DNA from: a virus
Strand: one strand, 5' to 3'
Virus record (IMG/VR): IMGVR_UViG_3300034068_001120
Coordinates: 38,842-102,841 of that record
Length of the DNA stretch: 64,000 bases
The notes beneath the pieces were generated by a model. It was not told the origin of the DNA. It was given only the letters and a program-made list of their open reading frames with translations, and did no database searches. Shown in pieces: positions 1 through 6,573 of the stretch. The position numbers were made by a program, and so were the translations under genes. Position 1 is the first letter of the stretch. Every line of letters starts with the position of its first letter.

Positions 1-614
1 CCACCAAGAAGCGGTGTAGGTGCTGCAAACTCTGAACGATCATAATTAACATATCCATCAACCTGACGAATCTTTAACTTGAAATCAGCACCAGCCCAAA
101 AATCAAATGGATTGAGTGGCTTCTCATCTTGATATTGCGGATTCATTGCTTCCTGAATCTTTTCAAAAATCTTCTTGCCATACTTAAACAGGAAAACCTT
201 TCCTTCGTTTTCTGGATTCTTTGGATCTGATACAATATAGATGTTTGAAATGTAAGACAATCGACGCTTTCGATCTCGCGCAATATTCTTATCTGCATCA
301 CTACCACTTTGCCAAAGTTGTGAATTCATTTCAGAAACTGGATCTTTCAATCCAATACTTGTAAGAGAATTTTCAATATACCAACCACCTGTACCACGGA
401 ATCCGTGATTGTAAAGACGAGCCCAAGGCAAATCTTCGCCATCTGGTGCAGGCAACAATCTGATAATAGCATAACCATTATTCGTCTTGTCCAATGCAGG
501 TTTCCAAAAACGATCATCTTTATATGAATCGCTTTTCTTCACCATCTTTTCCATTTCATTTGCCAATGTTTGATACGCATTCTTTGAAGTATTCTTCAAA
601 TCTTTAAATCCCAT
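1..614 (-). CDS. 32: gp32-like single-stranded DNA-binding protein (partial, C-terminus off the left edge)
   Basis: The reading frame starts at an ATG at 614, with AAGGAG 7 nt upstream, and is open to the window edge (about 204 codons seen). The core aligns by eye with T4 gp32: FWKPALDKTNNGYAIIRLLP, then LYNHGFRGTGGWYIEN, then SDPKNPENEGKVFLFKYGKK and FDFWAGADFKLK. gp32 coats single-stranded DNA during replication, recombination and repair, and binds cooperatively. T4 gp32 has a zinc site (His64, Cys77, Cys87, Cys90); here the matching stretch reads SIGLKDPVSEMN and the visible protein has no cysteine, so the zinc subdomain must fold without metal. It has its own early-type promoter and lies next to a gp33-like gene, as in T4 (32-59-33), though no gp59 lies between them here. 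Confidence 0.93.
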   Translation of the reverse strand, partial: MGFKDLKNTSKNAYQTLANEMEKMVKKSDSYKDDRFWKPALDKTNNGYAIIRLLPAPDGEDLPWARLYNHGFRGTGGWYIENSLTSIGLKDPVSEMNSQLWQSGSDADKNIARDRKRRLSYISNIYIVSDPKNPENEGKVFLFKYGKKIFEKIQEAMNPQYQDEKPLNPFDFWAGADFKLKIRQVDGYVNYDRSEFAAPTPLLG

Positions 615-648
615 AATAATCTCCTTGTTAATGTTACCGATCACTTAT

Positions 649-676
649 ATTATATCACGAAAATCCAACAAGTCAA
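649..676 (-). promoter_or_regulatory. sigma70-like promoter of gene 32
   Basis: Read on the minus strand: TTGACT (671-676), 16-bp spacer, TATAAT (649-654). It lies between the stop of the gp33-like gene and the gp32 ribosome-binding site, so gp32 can be expressed early and independently. Confidence 0.75.
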
Positions 677-677
677 A

Positions 678-893
678 TCAAAGCGGCAATTTTGATGTTT
701 TCGGTAGCAAATTTAATTCTTGCCCCTCAATTTTAATTTTTTGAATTATTGGTTTGCTCAAAAACTTTGCCGCAACTTGCGGTTCAATACCAAATTGTTC
801 ACAAATTGCAATTACCGAATCAATGTACGATGCATTATGCATTTTTGCATATTTTTCTACTTCTTTAGGAAACCTAATATTATTAACTTCCAA
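678..893 (-). CDS. 33: gp33-like late transcription co-activator
   Basis: 71 aa. The C-terminal half (YIDSVIAICEQFGIEPQVAA, then KIEGQELNLLPK) resembles the gp33 family of T4-like phages, in particular the short marine versions. gp33 bridges host RNA polymerase and the gp45 sliding clamp and lets the gp55 sigma factor fire TATAAATA late promoters, several of which occur in this window. The start is a TTG (891-893): an in-frame TAG lies upstream and there is no upstream ATG; the next ATG is at codon 18. Position next to gene 32 supports the call. The match was made from memory of the family, not by alignment. Confidence 0.68.
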   Translation of the reverse strand: MEVNNIRFPKEVEKYAKMHNASYIDSVIAICEQFGIEPQVAAKFLSKPIIQKIKIEGQELNLLPKTSKLPL

Positions 894-917
894 CTGGTGA
901 TGCTTTCTTGTTTGTAT

Positions 918-1112
918 CTAGACAAGATGCCTGTTGTGTCCTATTCTAGAGTTATTCTTTTTTTCGTACCCGTGAAACATTCCTTGCGTAAATCCTGTAT
1001 GTTTTCCACTTTGATATCCTCGATCATATGCAAATGCATACAGTTTGAGTGCTCCTGCAACGAACAAACAGATTGACGACATAATAATTGAGATGAGTGA
1101 TAGTGTTTCCAT
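918..1112 (-). CDS. small membrane protein, unknown function
   Basis: 64 aa. Residues about 5-27 form one hydrophobic segment (LISIIMSSICLFVAGALKLY), followed by a charged, Gly/Tyr-containing tail. This suggests one transmembrane helix. The ribosome-binding site is weak. An overlapping frame (941-1156) has no such organisation and was left out. No family recognised. Confidence 0.5.
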   Translation of the reverse strand: METLSLISIIMSSICLFVAGALKLYAFAYDRGYQSGKHTGFTQGMFHGYEKKNNSRIGHNRHLV

Positions 1113-1156
1113 ACCCGTATGTACTTTATCTCATATTCTGAACCATACCTTAACAA

Positions 1157-1231
1157 TGACTCTGTTGGGATTCGAACCCAAGTGTCCTCCTTGAAAGGGA
1201 GGTGTCCTAGACCAGACTAGACGACAGAGCC
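1157..1231 (-). tRNA. tRNA-Glu (UUC)
   Basis: Cloverleaf read on the minus strand: acceptor GGCTCTG/CAGAGTC with one G-U pair, anticodon stem CCTCC/GGAGG around loop CTTTCAA (anticodon TTC), T-arm loop TTCGAAT. The discriminator is A and no CCA is encoded. It begins 7 nt after the stop of the upstream lipoprotein gene, so it may be cut from that transcript. Confidence 0.93.
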
Positions 1232-1237
1232 GATCCT

Positions 1238-1699
1238 TTAGCGAACTCGGGCTTGACCATATCCATAGACTGGTTGTGGTGCGTAACAAGCAGATCCGAA
1301 TCCACTATATCCTCCTCCACAATCACCCTGATAGCCTGCATAACCACCCTGATAACCATTTCCGTTATAGTATCCTACACCATATCCGACTCCGTATCCT
1401 GCTCCATATCCATATCCAACCCCACCCCCATTAGGATACGAATTGTAGCCGTTCATGGAACCAAATCCCCATGATCCTCCGCCACCTTGTGTACCAATCA
1501 TAACAGCAGGATTGGTGGCACTTACGACTTGTTCGCTTGTGTAATTTGGATTGTATCCGTAACCACTGCTTCGATTGGTATAGGTTGTCGTCGAACCATC
1601 TGCATTTTTTACTTCTTTGACAATATCAGTTTTTTGAATTTGACATCCAACACCAATACTAATTACTGTTGCAAATGAGATAATATTTTGAAGTTTCAT
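1238..1699 (-). CDS. Gly/Tyr-rich lipoprotein
   Basis: 153 aa. The N-terminus is a lipoprotein signal: two charged/polar residues, hydrophobic stretch, then a lipobox ending ISIGVGC (Cys19), so the mature protein would be lipid-anchored in the cell envelope. From about residue 73 it is a low-complexity run of glycine and tyrosine with GYG, GVG and GGY repeats, plus two late cysteines. No enzyme motif. It has a good ribosome-binding site (AAAGGA) and its own strong early promoter, so it is likely made early. A role in changing the infected cell surface (for example blocking a second phage) is inference only. Confidence 0.72.
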   Translation of the reverse strand: MKLQNIISFATVISIGVGCQIQKTDIVKEVKNADGSTTTYTNRSSGYGYNPNYTSEQVVSATNPAVMIGTQGGGGSWGFGSMNGYNSYPNGGGVGYGYGAGYGVGYGVGYYNGNGYQGGYAGYQGDCGGGYSGFGSACYAPQPVYGYGQARVR

Positions 1700-1741
1700 A
1701 TAGTCCTTTTGTTGTTTTACTGTTCAATCCTACACCCTAAT

Positions 1742-1769
1742 AGTATATACCAAATTACTGCGTTGTCAA
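1742..1769 (-). promoter_or_regulatory. sigma70-like promoter for the Gly/Tyr-rich lipoprotein
   Basis: Minus strand: consensus TTGACA (1764-1769), 16-bp spacer, TATACT (1742-1747). Same architecture as the promoters of the 22-32 kb array. The rest of the 1700-1942 gap holds no convincing gene; a 34-codon minus-strand frame there has no ribosome-binding site. Confidence 0.78.
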
Positions 1770-1942
1770 GTTTTTTTGGATGGTTTCTTTATTTGATTTG
1801 AATCTATGGCAGAATTACTCTTTGCCATGGTTTTCTGGGTTATTTTTGTGATAGCGGCCCGTAGAAGCATATTTTTAAATACGTCTAGTCCTTTGGGTTT
1901 TCCCACATAACTATTTATGATTTTGCATATTTACAAAATGCC

Positions 1943-2779
1943 TTATTCTACCGGCGTATTTGGCTCTTTTACCGATGTTCTCTTGGCAAATTTGTTTGCA
2001 GAATCAATATTATCAAAATATTCAAACTTGCCATTTCTGTCTTTGGCACCCCAAATACCACTACTAGTTTTCCAAACAGACTGCAAGGCATGGTATTTTG
2101 GATCATGATACTCTCCAGCCTGTTTGCCAATTTTTGGTTTTTTGTTTTCTGTACCCTTGGTTGGAGCATATAGTTTAGCATTGCCAGAGTTGGCTGGTAG
2201 ATAGTCTGTTGGCGATGCCTTTGTCTGGGTCTTGGATCGATCTGGAGGCGTTTCTTCTCCTGTTTTGGCTCCAGACCCTCCAGACTCTAAAGCAGAAAAG
2301 AAATCAGTTACTTTATGCTTTGCCAATTCTAAGTTATCTTGTCCTTCACCCTTCTCAAACTTCATTAATACTTTACCTATTCCCTTGGTTTCGTTGGTGG
2401 AAATATAATAAAAATTTATTGAATTCTTAAACATAACCAAAGGTTGATCAAATTGACGACCCAAAGTTATAATTTGTGTTTTTGTGATATTTGGCACCAT
2501 TAAACTCTTTTCAGATACATCATTGCCTTCTTTTTTAGAAGAACTACACAATTCAATATAACCGTATCCCATATCAATTACTTTTGATTTTAATTCATCA
2601 TGAGTTTGTGCATTGATTTCTTCGGTTGCCTTGCTTTGAAAACTAGAAACTATACCAAAATCTCTACTATCATCTGCCACTAAATCAAAAACAGCAGACA
2701 ATCTCTTTTTGGTGGGATTACTGGTTTCCATCGCCTCAGATAGTGTGCACTTATTAAAATATTGCGTGAATTTCTTCAT
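1943..2779 (-). CDS. probable internal head protein with capsid-targeting peptide
   Basis: 278 aa. Starts MKKFTQYFNKCTLSEAME: the MK-aromatic-x-x-aromatic pattern followed by L-S-E|A is the T4 capsid-targeting signal with a gp21-type cleavage site (L/I-x-E|A/G/S). The middle is polar and Lys/Ser/Thr-rich. The C-terminal ~45 residues (VWKTSSGIWGAKDRNGKFEYF) match the C-terminal domain of another such protein at 36365-36631. A perfect late promoter lies 10 nt before the ATG. In T4, such proteins are packed in the head, cleaved, and injected with the DNA. The exact function is unknown. Confidence 0.75.
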   Translation of the reverse strand: MKKFTQYFNKCTLSEAMETSNPTKKRLSAVFDLVADDSRDFGIVSSFQSKATEEINAQTHDELKSKVIDMGYGYIELCSSSKKEGNDVSEKSLMVPNITKTQIITLGRQFDQPLVMFKNSINFYYISTNETKGIGKVLMKFEKGEGQDNLELAKHKVTDFFSALESGGSGAKTGEETPPDRSKTQTKASPTDYLPANSGNAKLYAPTKGTENKKPKIGKQAGEYHDPKYHALQSVWKTSSGIWGAKDRNGKFEYFDNIDSANKFAKRTSVKEPNTPVE

Positions 2780-2789
2780 GGGATCCTCT

Positions 2790-2797
2790 TATTTATA
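2790..2797 (-). promoter_or_regulatory. T4-type late promoter
   Basis: TATAAATA on the minus strand, 10 nt upstream of the ATG at 2779. It sits inside a short inverted repeat (CCTCT...AGAGG), so the mRNA leader would be only a few nucleotides. Confidence 0.75.
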
Positions 2798-2826
2798 TAG
2801 AGGATATATTTTTCAACCATTACAAA

Positions 2827-2885
2827 AGCGATGGAGGGAATCGAACCCTCAGTAATGCGTACAAGACCCACCTTGCAGCATCGCC
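2827..2885 (-). tRNA. tRNA-like remnant lacking an anticodon arm
   Basis: Only 59 nt. The acceptor stem GGCGATG/CATCGCT and a perfect T-arm (GAGGG TTCGATT CCCTC) are intact and a D-arm-like hairpin (GCAAG/CTTGT) is present, but only 10 nt separate it from the T-arm, too few for an anticodon stem-loop. It cannot decode. It is best read as a tRNA with an internal deletion, or a tRNA-like processing signal. Confidence 0.5.
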
Positions 2886-2895
2886 TCACATCAAA

Positions 2896-3189
2896 TTATC
2901 GAGCAGACATTGCCATATTACTGGCAGTGTTCATCGTACGACTTGATGTATATGCACGATACTCTCGAAGACCCTTCTTGGTAATCTTCATGCTGTATGA
3001 AGTAAAACCCGAACTATTCTTCGTAGTCGTGATAGAATAGAATCCATAAGAATCTCCCATCTTCTTAATTGACGAAATCAATGATCGGAAGTTCTTCACT
3101 CCAAAGCGAGTCTTTGCCTGAGCAGCAGTGAATGATCGTCCTTCAAAAAGACATTCCAAAACTCGAACGGTATTGTTTACCTTTGACAT
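2896..3189 (-). CDS. winged-helix-like DNA-binding protein
   Basis: 97 aa, basic. Residues about 15-45 (RSFTAAQAKTRFGVKNFRSL) look like a helix-turn-helix: a short helix, turn, and a recognition-type helix, followed by a beta-hairpin-like segment with Ser/Thr and a Lys-rich tail. Such small phage proteins often act as transcription regulators. GGAG lies 8 nt before the ATG. The family assignment is by pattern only. Confidence 0.6.
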   Translation of the reverse strand: MSKVNNTVRVLECLFEGRSFTAAQAKTRFGVKNFRSLISSIKKMGDSYGFYSITTTKNSSGFTSYSMKITKKGLREYRAYTSSRTMNTASNMAMSAR

Positions 3190-3195
3190 AATAAA

Positions 3196-3301
3196 TCTCC
3201 AACGGCCTCATGTTGTACGCATTAAATCTGGCCAAAATTCAATGCGTTTATGTGATCAATGTGGCAAGAAAATGACACACGTCAAATGTTTTTATTATTA
3301 G
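3196..3301 (+). pseudogene. possible remnant encoding a zinc-ribbon peptide
   Basis: On the plus strand this gap reads as an open frame with protein-like content ending RLCDQCGKKMTHVKCFYY and a TAG, with a CxxC pair and a third cysteine. No start codon or ribosome-binding site precedes it except an internal ATG giving only 19 residues. It may be a gene fragment or chance. Confidence 0.25.
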
Positions 3302-3546
3302 TTCAGTCCCCATACAGAAAGACTAGCAGCAGAAAACGAAACTCCTGCTACTTGTATGGGTATTAGTTGAGTTGATATTGCAGGAATATGTATTCGCTGT
3401 GCGCTTGTCTGTCCTGCAAAAGTTGCACCATAAGTATATAAATCTAGATGAGTTGGTCCTGATGGAGTTGTGCATTCCACAAAAATGCCTTTGCATTTAA
3501 CCGTTGCATTAGTTGTAAGCAGTGTTAATTTAGAATAGATGTCCAT
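3298..3546 (-). CDS. small beta-rich protein, tandem paralogue A
   Basis: 82 aa. It shares with the neighbouring gene 3559-3813 the N-terminal YSK start, a T-x-LDLY-Y core, a RIH(I/V)P motif and the ending VAGVSF.(A/G)A.LSVW, so the two are a tandem duplication. The predicted content is beta-strand with no charged active site, as in small virion or decoration proteins. No named family recognised. Confidence 0.65.
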   Translation of the reverse strand: MDIYSKLTLLTTNATVKCKGIFVECTTPSGPTHLDLYTYGATFAGQTSAQRIHIPAISTQLIPIQVAGVSFSAASLSVWGLN

Positions 3547-3558
3547 GGTATGCTCCTA

Positions 3559-3813
3559 TTAAGACAACGACCATACACTTAAATTTGCACCAGCAAAAGA
3601 AACTCCTGCTACTTTTATTGGAAGTATCTGAAATGATGAGATTGGTACATGAATTCTAACACTTGATGTTACACCAGTAGAAGTATAAGCATAAAGATCT
3701 AATGTAGTTCCACCAGCAGGGGTGTTATTAATATTATCAATCATTAATCCTTTAGATCCACTGACAAATTGATTTGTTACTAACGGACTGACTTTTGAAT
3801 ATTTATCGTACAT
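3559..3813 (-). CDS. small beta-rich protein, tandem paralogue B
   Basis: 84 aa. It is the upstream member of the tandem pair with 3298-3546; conserved blocks are LDLYAY, SVRIHVP, ILPIKVAGVSF and ANLSVWSLS. The two genes are 12 nt apart and probably co-transcribed. A virion surface role is inferred from composition and from similarity in style to the 107-aa protein at 46950-47273; nothing in the sequence proves it. Confidence 0.65.
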   Translation of the reverse strand: MYDKYSKVSPLVTNQFVSGSKGLMIDNINNTPAGGTTLDLYAYTSTGVTSSVRIHVPISSFQILPIKVAGVSFAGANLSVWSLS

Positions 3814-3860
3814 TATTGGATCTCCTTGCTCTATTTAGACAACGAAGTACATGGCGAATA

Positions 3861-4232
3861 TCAGGTAGTTTTGTACTTTGTTTTCCACGCTTCTAACGAA
3901 ATGCATCTGGGTCTTTGAGACTTATCACACCAATACCACCAAGAATTTGATTTATTAGCCAAAAACCACAATAACGCACCATCTTGTCCGCATCCACCAA
4001 TTGCATCTTCCCACAAAATTACATCCAAACCATCTTCCCATTCTGTGCCATATGTTTGAAGAGATATGCCTGTCATTATTTTAAGCATAATCTGGTTAAG
4101 TGCTTCTTTTTCGCTTATTTTTATTAGGATTGGTTCTTGTGTTTGTGCCTTTGGTTTTTTTAAAAACAGCGTCCCAATTGCGCGACCAAATTTTTGGATC
4201 AACCCACCTGTATGCGTCACCTTTTCCTGCAT
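3861..4232 (-). CDS. hypothetical protein with basic N-terminus and Trp-rich C-terminus
   Basis: 123 aa. The first 35 residues are basic with a possible amphipathic helix (IQKFGRAIGTLFLKKPK), the middle is helical, and the end contains WWYWCDKSQRPRC, which could bind a metal or a ligand. No family recognised. GGAAAG-type ribosome-binding site upstream. Confidence 0.55.
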   Translation of the reverse strand: MQEKVTHTGGLIQKFGRAIGTLFLKKPKAQTQEPILIKISEKEALNQIMLKIMTGISLQTYGTEWEDGLDVILWEDAIGGCGQDGALLWFLANKSNSWWYWCDKSQRPRCISLEAWKTKYKTT

Positions 4233-4249
4233 TATTCTTTCCTTTCACG

Positions 4250-4507
4250 TCAAACCTGCATGCCACTTTGAACTAACTGCATAATTTCTCTTGCACACGG
4301 AGACAACCACAGATTTCGGGATTCTATTTCCCAATCATTGAATGCTCTATACAATAAGGCTTCTAATACTTCATCGGTATCTATTCGTGATATAATTCTA
4401 TCTTTGGGAGGAAGAGTTGGTTCCATAAGACCCAACAACCAAATGCCATCTACATCATAATCAATGAACGGATATAAACCAGACGATTCAATATACTCTC
4501 TCGACAT
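4250..4507 (-). CDS. hypothetical acidic protein
   Basis: 85 aa, acidic, with a helical C-terminal half (DTDEVLEALLYRAFNDWEIE). No recognised family. It lies between tRNA-Ile and the 123-aa gene, with 17 nt to the next gene, and is probably in the same transcript. Confidence 0.5.
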   Translation of the reverse strand: MSREYIESSGLYPFIDYDVDGIWLLGLMEPTLPPKDRIISRIDTDEVLEALLYRAFNDWEIESRNLWLSPCAREIMQLVQSGMQV

Positions 4508-4545
4508 ATTATTATTTTCCTTTTAAAAATTAATACAATACAAAA

Positions 4546-4616
4546 TAGGCAGTTCAGGTGTTGATCCTGATTGAACCCGTTATAAGCGGGTCTGCGAAGC
4601 CGTCCGCCCACCGCCC
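4546..4616 (-). tRNA. tRNA-Ile (UAU), reads AUA
   Basis: 71 nt. Acceptor GGGCGGT/ACTGCCT with two G-U pairs, anticodon stem ACCCG/CGGGT around loop CTTATAA (anticodon TAT), T-stem TCAGG/CCTGA with loop ATCAACA. No CCA encoded. It would help read AUA codons, which are frequent in this AT-rich genome. Confidence 0.85.
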
Positions 4617-4620
4617 AATA

Positions 4621-4842
4621 TTATTTACTCAATACGCTTTTCTTATTTCCAACATGACCATTAGTATTTTTCATAAAATAGTTGCTTTGTTGTCTGTCCA
4701 AATCATTGCCAAGTCGATACTGAACCACCAACTCACTATCTATCACAGATGCCAGATCTTTCAATATTTTTGTGGATAAATCTGTTGCAGTTTTTTCATC
4801 TGCACCTACTGGAATATCAATATGTAATCTAAATTGTGACAT
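4621..4842 (-). CDS. hypothetical protein from a leaderless early transcript
   Basis: 73 aa, starting MSQFRLHIDIPVGADEKTAT. I chose the ATG at 4842, not the longer frame to 4881, because the promoter -10 box overlaps the extension: TATACT ends only 5 nt before this ATG, so the mRNA would start at or next to the start codon. The fold looks like a small alpha/beta protein. No family recognised. Confidence 0.6.
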   Translation of the reverse strand: MSQFRLHIDIPVGADEKTATDLSTKILKDLASVIDSELVVQYRLGNDLDRQQSNYFMKNTNGHVGNKKSVLSK

Positions 4843-4847
4843 GCTAA

Positions 4848-4875
4848 AGTATACACCATTATCGGACCTTGTCAA
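4848..4875 (-). promoter_or_regulatory. sigma70-like promoter, leaderless start
   Basis: Minus strand: TTGACA (4870-4875), 16-bp spacer containing GTCCGATAA, TATACT (4848-4853), then 5 nt to the ATG. The spacer carries the same GTCCGATAA word that recurs in the 25-32 kb array. Confidence 0.72.
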
Positions 4876-4898
4876 GTACAAGGCACCAAAATCAATAT

Positions 4899-5096
4899 TT
4901 AATCTGCGCCTTCATCCACATTATTTATTTTATCCATAAGATCAACTGCACGCGTTGCTTTTCTCAGTCGAACCATTGTAACGGCTAAGTCTTTCCATCC
5001 AATGGTGTCCAACAAATACGCTTCATAAGACGAAATAACCGCAGAGGATGCCTTGGTCAATTCAACATATAAATCTCGTTCTAATTTCTTGGCCAT
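4899..5096 (-). CDS. hypothetical helical protein
   Basis: 65 aa, almost entirely helical with alternating charged residues (VRLRKATRAVDLMDKI). It starts 3 nt after the stop of the upstream 104-aa gene and is probably translated from the same mRNA. No family recognised. Confidence 0.55.
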   Translation of the reverse strand: MAKKLERDLYVELTKASSAVISSYEAYLLDTIGWKDLAVTMVRLRKATRAVDLMDKINNVDEGAD

Positions 5097-5099
5097 TGT

Positions 5100-5414
5100 T
5101 TACGCCTTTTTAAAAAAGTTAACCAAACGATAAAACCATGTATGTGTAGGTTGTGGACTGTTTAATACCTTTCGCTTTTCTTCTTGGTACTCCATGATCA
5201 TTTCCATTTTTAATAATTCATGAATCTGTGCTGGCATTATAACTCGAATATCTTTGGAATACTTAATCTTTGCAAACATGATTAACTCATAAATTTGAAG
5301 GGATTTTAATACTACTTCCCATTGTTCTCCTCCATTAAAAGATTCATATATTCCGTAGTAGGTGCCACGGGAATCTATCTCTATCATATCAATACCTAAG
5401 ATATGTTGTTCCAT
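5100..5414 (-). CDS. hypothetical protein
   Basis: 104 aa. An N-terminal alpha/beta half (ILGIDMIEIDSRGTYYGIYE) is followed by a helical segment and a basic aromatic end (WFYRLVNFFKKA) that could touch a membrane. Good ribosome-binding site (GAGGAG). A late-promoter-like AGATAAATA lies about 20 nt upstream. No family recognised. Confidence 0.55.
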   Translation of the reverse strand: MEQHILGIDMIEIDSRGTYYGIYESFNGGEQWEVVLKSLQIYELIMFAKIKYSKDIRVIMPAQIHELLKMEMIMEYQEEKRKVLNSPQPTHTWFYRLVNFFKKA

Positions 5415-5457
5415 ATAGATCTCCTCAAGGATATTTATCTAATAAGTGAGGTTGGAA

Positions 5458-5540
5458 TGCGGAACAAGGGACTCGAACCCTTATGCGCGGGGCGCACAAA
5501 ATTTTAAATTTTGCATGTATACCAATTCCATCAGTTCCGC
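5458..5540 (-). tRNA. tRNA-Leu (UAA)
   Basis: 83 nt class II tRNA. Acceptor GCGGAAC/GTTCCGC, anticodon stem CAAAA/TTTTG around loop TTTAAAA (anticodon TAA), long variable arm TGCGC-CCC-GCGCA, T-arm AAGGG/CCCTT with TTCGAGT loop, discriminator A. No CCA encoded. Confidence 0.94.
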
Positions 5541-5546
5541 AAATGA

Positions 5547-5894
5547 TTATATCAAGAATTCGTGATCTACTCGTGGTACTTCGTAGTATCGTCTAATGTT
5601 CCAGAACTTTGCTAGTGCACGTTCCCAACAAGCACCCTTACTGAATTGAAATCCTGCTAACATATAAATTGCATCGCAAGTAGCCAGAACCTGAATATCA
5701 CGTCTGGCGCAATCTTGGTATTCCCATTCTCCTTGATTCTCTGGTTTTAATCCAGCATCTTTATCTAATCTAGCAGGATTAATGACATCCCATCCAGCAG
5801 CCAAAAGTTGCGTTTCTTTTGAAAAAAACGCATCCCAATTGTTGTTTGGAAATCCTGTCATGGGTCCTGCAATATATATTTTTGGCTTTTTCAT
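5547..5894 (-). CDS. DUF4406 / nucleoside deoxyribosyltransferase-like protein
   Basis: 115 aa. The N-terminus KIYIAGPMTGFPNNNWDAFF, followed by GWDVINPARLD, DCARRDIQVLATCDAIYML and FSKGACWERALAKF, is the pattern of the DUF4406 family, distant relatives of nucleoside 2-deoxyribosyltransferases with a Rossmann-like nucleotide-binding fold. The conserved blocks and full length suggest a working protein. In phages it could act in nucleotide salvage or modification, but no substrate is known. It sits directly upstream of tRNA-Leu on the same strand. Confidence 0.8.
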   Translation of the reverse strand: MKKPKIYIAGPMTGFPNNNWDAFFSKETQLLAAGWDVINPARLDKDAGLKPENQGEWEYQDCARRDIQVLATCDAIYMLAGFQFSKGACWERALAKFWNIRRYYEVPRVDHEFLI

Positions 5895-5995
5895 AAAATT
5901 AATCTCAAAGTAGCCGATGTATGTAGATCATTAATTTGGAGAATTTGAATTTAAATACATACTATAGATCAGAATCTATTAAATAGGAATATCAT

Positions 5996-6565
5996 ATGAT
6001 ACCATTCAAATCGTTTAACTCAAAGCAAATTACAGAATCAGAAACCAATTATAGTGAGTTTGTTTCTGTGTTAGCCGAAGAATACGAAATGAGTGTGGAA
6101 GAAGTTGAAACACTTATCGAAGATGTGGTCAAAGAAAAAAATAGATATCGTATTGCTGGATCCAAGAATAGACCACATCGTGTGGACAGAAATTATATAA
6201 AGAAAAAATATAAACGAGCGGGTTTCGTGCGAGCCAAAAAGTATATTCTTGATAAAAAGGGAAGAAGACTACGATTAGATACTCCAAAAGAAGCAAGATA
6301 CAGAACAGCAACGGCTCAGAAAATGAAAAATTTGGATAAGGGTGGTGACTACCATGGTCTCGAACAAGTGACAAGTAGAACGCTAAAGAAGATGAGTCGT
6401 ATGTCTAAATCACCAAAGAAGAAAGACAATTCGGCGATGAGAGCGTTCATTGCTCGATCTGCTGCAATTAAATACAAAAAAACCAAAAGAACAAAGCCAG
6501 TGGTAAAGAAATTAAAGAAGAAAACGTCAAGTCAACCTAGACGACTAGCATCGGCTTCCAGATAA
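5996..6565 (+). CDS. basic internal head protein candidate
   Basis: 189 aa, very rich in Lys and Arg. Starts MIPFKSFNSKQITESETN; the I-T-E|S after a short aromatic/basic leader fits a capsid-targeting peptide with gp21-type cleavage. An acidic helical segment (VEEVETLIEDVVKEK) follows, and the rest is basic (KKKYKRAGFVRAKKY, KKSPKKKDNS-like tail), as expected for a protein packed with DNA. It is the only plus-strand gene in this part and is convergent with 6574-8022, 8 nt away. Confidence 0.7.
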   Translation: MIPFKSFNSKQITESETNYSEFVSVLAEEYEMSVEEVETLIEDVVKEKNRYRIAGSKNRPHRVDRNYIKKKYKRAGFVRAKKYILDKKGRRLRLDTPKEARYRTATAQKMKNLDKGGDYHGLEQVTSRTLKKMSRMSKSPKKKDNSAMRAFIARSAAIKYKKTKRTKPVVKKLKKKTSSQPRRLASASR

Positions 6566-6573
6566 TTAAAATG

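Noticed and set aside
941-1156. 71-codon minus-strand frame overlapping the small membrane protein at 918-1112
   Set aside because: No ribosome-binding site and a poor protein composition; it is also interrupted by neighbouring features.
1790-1900. 34-codon minus-strand frame upstream of the lipoprotein promoter
   Set aside because: No ribosome-binding site, no overlap with neighbours and no protein-like features.
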